Positions 5,187-6,991 of a DNA stretch of 6,991 bases are shown here, one piece after another. This stretch comes from an uncultured Lachnospiraceae bacterium (lineage in GTDB: Bacteria; Bacillota; Clostridia; Lachnospirales; Lachnospiraceae): positions 1 through 6,991 of the forward strand of contig CAJOQZ010000189.1 of NCBI GenBank assembly GCA_905236585.1, read 5' to 3'. Every line of letters begins with the position of its first letter. Position 1 is the stretch's first letter. The notes below the pieces were generated by a model. That model saw only the letters and a program-made list of their open reading frames with translations, was not told the origin of the DNA and did not search any database. Position numbers and translations under genes: made by a program.

Positions 5187-6478
5187 GCATCGGGAGCGAT
5201 ATCTTTTATTTTGCCGTGCTCGGCGCGATGTTCATGTTAAGCATGCTGGGGCTGTGGTTCATTGCCATTCTGCCCGGGATCGAACGATGGAGCAAGCGCT
5301 TCTTTCTTGCCTATTTTACCGTTCTGATGTTGTGCTGCTTTGCCGTTTTCCTTGAGTTTATCCTGTACACCGGTTTGTTTCCGGCGGCAGCGACCTATTT
5401 TGCACTGGTGCAGGAATCCCTGTTTCTTTCGCTTCCGATGGTGATGGTGACAATTTACCTGCTGCACTGCGGAAAAGAAAATTTGCGTGCAAGCAGGCTG
5501 CTTCATGCCGTGCTCGTTCTGTGGGCGGTCTATGTTGCTCTGCTTGTAAGCGCCAGGTTCACCGGGGTTCTTCTTTACAACAGTTCGGATAACGGCTATT
5601 ATCGCGGTCCCCTCTACTCGATTTTGGTTCTGCCTTTGATTGCAATTCTGCTCCTTAATCTTGCCGGTGCGATACGCTGGCGGAAGCGGTTTTCCCGCAA
5701 AACGTTCTATAGTTTTCTTGTCGCCACGCTGCCGATGGTGGCGGGGATGTTCGTGCAGATGTTCATAGATGTTTTCCCGGTTCTTGACATTGGCATGGTT
5801 CTTGGCGGGCTGTCCATGTACGGGCTTGTCCTGTCGGATCAGATCGAGGCGGATCTGCACCGCCAGCGGGAGATTGCCAATCAGCGCACCAGCATCATGG
5901 TTCTTCAGATGCGGCCGCACTTTATCTACAATACAATGACGAGCATCTACTGCCTGTGCGATCAAGATCCGAAACTTGCCCGGCAGGTCATCCTGGATTT
6001 TACCGCTTACCTGCGCAGGAACTTTACCGCGATCGCAAGCGAGGCGCCGATCCCCTTTTCTTCGGAATTGGAACATACCCGCGCCTACCTTGCCGTGGAA
6101 AAGGCGCAATATGAGGAGGGGCTTTTTGTCGATTACGATACGCCGCATACCCGGTTCCGAATCCCGCCGCTGACGCTGCAGCCCATCGTGGAAAACGCCA
6201 TCAAGCACGGCAGAGATCCGTATGCGGGGGTGTTTCGCATTTCCGTTCGGACGCGGAAAACGGATGGCGGGAGTGAAATCGTCGTTGCAGATAACGGCAG
6301 GGGGTTTGCTGCAGACGAGACGAATGAGGCGGGGATTGCCTTAAAAAACATTCGGCAGAGGCTGGAGATCATGTGTGGAGGAAGCCTTGCAATAACAGAC
6401 GCAAGCGGCGGCGGAACCGTGGTGACGGTCACGATCCCCGACAACGGCGCACAGGATGATCTCGTTGCCGATAAATAA
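5183..6478 (+). CDS. LytS-type membrane sensor histidine kinase (HK2), intact
   Basis: 431 residues. About six to seven hydrophobic helices fill residues 7-220 (roughly 8-30, 40-62, 73-94, 106-125, 145-164, 177-196, 200-218), with no large extracellular domain, so the signal is probably sensed within or at the membrane. A cytoplasmic His_kinase region follows: LQMRPHFIYNTMTSIY with the acceptor H246, then DFTAYLRRNF. The HATPase part has the N-box IVENAIKHG (N338), the G1 box ADNGRGF (D370) and a G2-like GIALKNIRQRL, then the closing GGGTVVTVTIP. Kinases of this type phosphorylate the aspartate of a partner receiver, here RR2 (D126). The ATG at 5183 has a GGGGG tract (5171-5175) 7 bases upstream and overlaps the RR2 stop. 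HK2 is the undamaged counterpart of HK1. Confidence 0.93.
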   Translation: MSIGSDIFYFAVLGAMFMLSMLGLWFIAILPGIERWSKRFFLAYFTVLMLCCFAVFLEFILYTGLFPAAATYFALVQESLFLSLPMVMVTIYLLHCGKENLRASRLLHAVLVLWAVYVALLVSARFTGVLLYNSSDNGYYRGPLYSILVLPLIAILLLNLAGAIRWRKRFSRKTFYSFLVATLPMVAGMFVQMFIDVFPVLDIGMVLGGLSMYGLVLSDQIEADLHRQREIANQRTSIMVLQMRPHFIYNTMTSIYCLCDQDPKLARQVILDFTAYLRRNFTAIASEAPIPFSSELEHTRAYLAVEKAQYEEGLFVDYDTPHTRFRIPPLTLQPIVENAIKHGRDPYAGVFRISVRTRKTDGGSEIVVADNGRGFAADETNEAGIALKNIRQRLEIMCGGSLAITDASGGGTVVTVTIPDNGAQDDLVADK

Positions 6479-6503
6479 GGATGTGACATTCTGAAACATC
6501 TTC

Positions 6504-6532
6504 TTGCGAGTCGAAATCCATTCTAGTATAAT
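6504..6532 (+). promoter_or_regulatory. Promoter of the injection-system gene
   Basis: TTGCGA (6504-6509), a 17-base spacer and TATAAT (6527-6532), with transcription expected near 6539. This gives the downstream gene its own promoter despite sharing the strand of HK2. No clear terminator separates it from HK2; only a weak GATGT/ACATC pair (6480-6484, 6496-6500) is present. Confidence 0.7.
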
Positions 6533-6571
6533 GAAACGGACGCGTTATAGCGAGTAAGGGTGGGTTAAGCG

Positions 6572-6991
6572 ATGTCTATTTTATCGATGCTTTTCGGCAG
6601 TTCTAATACAATGCGCAAGAGCAGCGGCAATGCGATGCTTCAGATTGAGGGCGGGAGCACGATCGTTTGCCAGTTTAATCCGGATGAGCTGCATGTGCAG
6701 ACGCAGGGCAAGTTTGCCACGGTGCCGAGCATGGGGAAGGATTCCCCGACGGTGCAGTACATGGGCGGAATTGCCGCTTCGCTTGACGTCATCTTATATT
6801 TTGATACCAGCACTTCTTACGAGATCAAGACGGGCGCGATTCTTCCAAGACCTGTGAAGAACCAGCCCTCAGATGTCTCCGAGTACGCGAATACATTATT
6901 ATGCCTTACGAAGATTGACGGCAAGATCCACCGTCCCCCGATCGTATGCTTCTGCTGGGGTTCTTTTGTCTTCGGCGGCTTTGTTGCTACG
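6572..6991 (+). CDS. Contractile-injection-system tube/adaptor-type protein (CIS_tube-like N-terminus), 3'-partial
   Basis: The first 140 codons, open at the window edge. GGGTGGG (6558-6564) lies 7 bases before the ATG at 6572. After about 20 polar residues come landmarks in the order seen in the CIS_tube family (AFP/PVC gp7-like, often with a LysM domain further on): QFNPDE (34-39), a VQYMGG block (61-66), LYFDTS (75-80), DVSEYAN (101-107), KIHRPP (118-123), FCWG (127-130) and FGGFVAT (134-140). These match the usual FNP-E, F-G, L-FDTY, DVR-Y, RPP, WG and F-GV positions. The segment between FDTS and DVSEY is longer than in the relatives I recall. Family knowledge: such proteins belong to the tube/spike/baseplate part of extracellular contractile injection systems or phage-tail-like particles and act inside the assembled particle. 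The rest of the operon would lie beyond 6991. Assignment is by motif memory, not by search. Confidence 0.75.
   Translation, partial: MSILSMLFGSSNTMRKSSGNAMLQIEGGSTIVCQFNPDELHVQTQGKFATVPSMGKDSPTVQYMGGIAASLDVILYFDTSTSYEIKTGAILPRPVKNQPSDVSEYANTLLCLTKIDGKIHRPPIVCFCWGSFVFGGFVAT

Noticed and set aside
5237..6208. 323-codon minus-strand ORF opposite HK2
   Set aside because: Long, but wholly antisense to HK2, rich in His/Gln/Lys/Arg from reversed hydrophobic codons, and without a ribosome binding site or domain. HK2 explains the region.
6479..6503. Terminator after HK2
   Set aside because: The GATGT/ACATC pair has only 5 bp and no T-tract, too weak to call.

Overview
The window looks like a chromosomal accessory region of a Gram-positive bacterium, probably a gut-type Clostridia (Lachnospiraceae/Oscillospiraceae-like). 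This is inferred from sigmaA-type promoters, purine-rich Shine-Dalgarno sites, GTG and TTG starts, moderate GC in most genes, and the LytS-like kinase and AlbA/HATPase protein types. The taxonomic call is an inference and no marker gene is present.

Layout, left to right: (1) the 3' end of an acidic protein of unknown function (6-635, +), whose last 25 bases overlap convergently with the next gene. (2) A minus-strand two-component cassette: response regulator RR1 (2544-1948) followed by membrane histidine kinase HK1 (1945-611). HK1 is broken by one in-frame TAA at codon 136 and also has a degraded ATP-binding G1 box. (3) A 455-base gene-poor stretch (2545-2999) holding the RR1 promoter, several dyads, a 14-codon ORF that runs into a 19-bp inverted repeat, and a strong promoter for the next gene. 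(4) An AT-richer AlbA_2/HATPase_c_4 protein (3000-4481, +). (5) A second, intact copy of the cassette on the plus strand: RR2 (4587-5186) and HK2 (5183-6478), start and stop overlapping as ATGA. (6) The first 140 codons of a contractile-injection-system tube/adaptor-type protein (6572 to the window edge), with its own promoter.

The two cassettes are paralogous and nearly colinear: both RRs have DD80-81, D126, T154 and K174 at identical positions, and both kinases have the phospho-acceptor His at codon 246. They are transcribed outward from the AlbA-family gene. The RRs have an unusual layout, with an N-terminal XRE/Cro-type helix-turn-helix and a C-terminal receiver domain. This is the reverse of the usual receiver-first order and differs from the LytTR output normally paired with LytS-type kinases.

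Working model (inference): HK2 senses an envelope signal and phosphorylates RR2, which uses its XRE domain to control itself and perhaps the adjacent injection-system operon. The left copy is decaying, with its regulator still intact and its kinase disabled. No tRNA, rRNA, CRISPR array, insertion sequence or convincing intrinsic terminator was found.
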